NCBI GenBank assembly: GCA_039821555.1
Contig: JBCBNX010000028.1
Location: 1 to 42,659 of the forward strand
Length of the DNA: 42,659 nucleotides
Source: Bacteroidota bacterium
GTDB lineage: Bacteria > Bacteroidota > Rhodothermia > Rhodothermales > Rubricoccaceae
Direction of reading: 5' to 3'
The notes beneath the pieces are model-generated. The model was not told where the DNA came from, did no database searches, and worked only from the letters and a program-made list of their open reading frames with translations. Shown here piece by piece: positions 42,557 through 42,659 of the stretch. How positions within the stretch are numbered: the stretch's first letter is position 1; each line of letters starts with the position of its first letter. Position numbers and translations under genes: made by a program.

Positions 42557-42659
42557 TGCGAGCAAAACAGCCTCTCCTTCATCTAGGGAGCGTTGACATT
42601 TGAGTCGGTCGCGGGCGAGCCGATATGAGTAGCAACCAACCCTCGCTGCTCATGCCCGC
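42557..42659. other. right edge, no gene recognised
   Basis: The last ~100 bp hold the presumed upstream region of the low-GC gene. On the plus strand a TTGACA (42592-42597) is visible but without a well-placed -10. Nothing else is supported. Confidence 0.3.

Overview
The window looks like chromosome from a high-GC member of the Bacteroidota/Rhodothermota assemblage (Rhodothermales-like, for example a marine Rubricoccaceae relative). The reasons are: roughly two-thirds G+C with strong G/C at third codon positions; start codons preceded by pyrimidine-rich leaders with almost no Shine-Dalgarno sequence; an ECF sigma / FecR / STN-type TonB-dependent receptor triad; fasciclin-repeat lipoproteins; and a Ras-like GTPase beside a histidine kinase and an NtrC-type regulator. 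This placement is inferred from gene content. No rRNA is present to confirm it.

Layout from left to right. 1-400: a 17-bp tandem repeat at the very edge, then little of note. 393-2672: a small membrane protein, a secreted TPR-like protein and a LOG-family phosphoribohydrolase. 3036-5731: MgtE Mg2+ channel, a small unknown gene and a lipoprotein with a TonB-C-like domain. 5780-9395: Ras-like GTPase, histidine kinase and sigma-54 response regulator. 9530-13046: lipoprotein, Ser/Thr kinase-TPR receptor and tRNA-Glu(CTC). 13137-16306: ICMT-like methyltransferase and acetyltransferase, divergent from PhoU-like and Na/Pi cotransporter genes. 16510-21649: cytochrome cbb3 oxidase assembly operon (ccoG, FixH-like stub, ccoI, ccoS, and an Fn3-like tail-anchored protein) without the oxidase subunits. 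21695-25499: polyhydroxyalkanoate granule locus (PHA_gran_rgn protein, PhaR, two phasins, patatin-like hydrolase) without a synthase. 25524-31101: zinc anti-sigma, ECF sigma, SpmB, SpmA and two fasciclin lipoproteins, all on the minus strand. 31279-35934: TonB-dependent receptor, FecR and ECF sigma. 36221-38125: acyltransferase with free-Met-sulfoxide reductase, GlsB-like protein, and HisI on the minus strand. 38549-42028: three consecutive genes for N-terminally anchored, pilin/PilX-like exported proteins. 42029-42659: a frameshifted remnant of an acyl-CoA dehydrogenase abutting a lower-GC unknown gene.

Functional themes are signal transduction (GTPase/HK/RR, STK, two ECF systems), envelope biogenesis and surface structures, microaerobic respiration assembly, and carbon storage. 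The least explained locus is the three-gene pilin-like operon. Its products carry N-terminal membrane anchors but lack an obvious prepilin peptidase motif, and the largest ends in an unusual tryptophan-rich tail. A second theme is short tandem duplications sitting at gene 3' ends, in two cases duplicating the stop codon itself.
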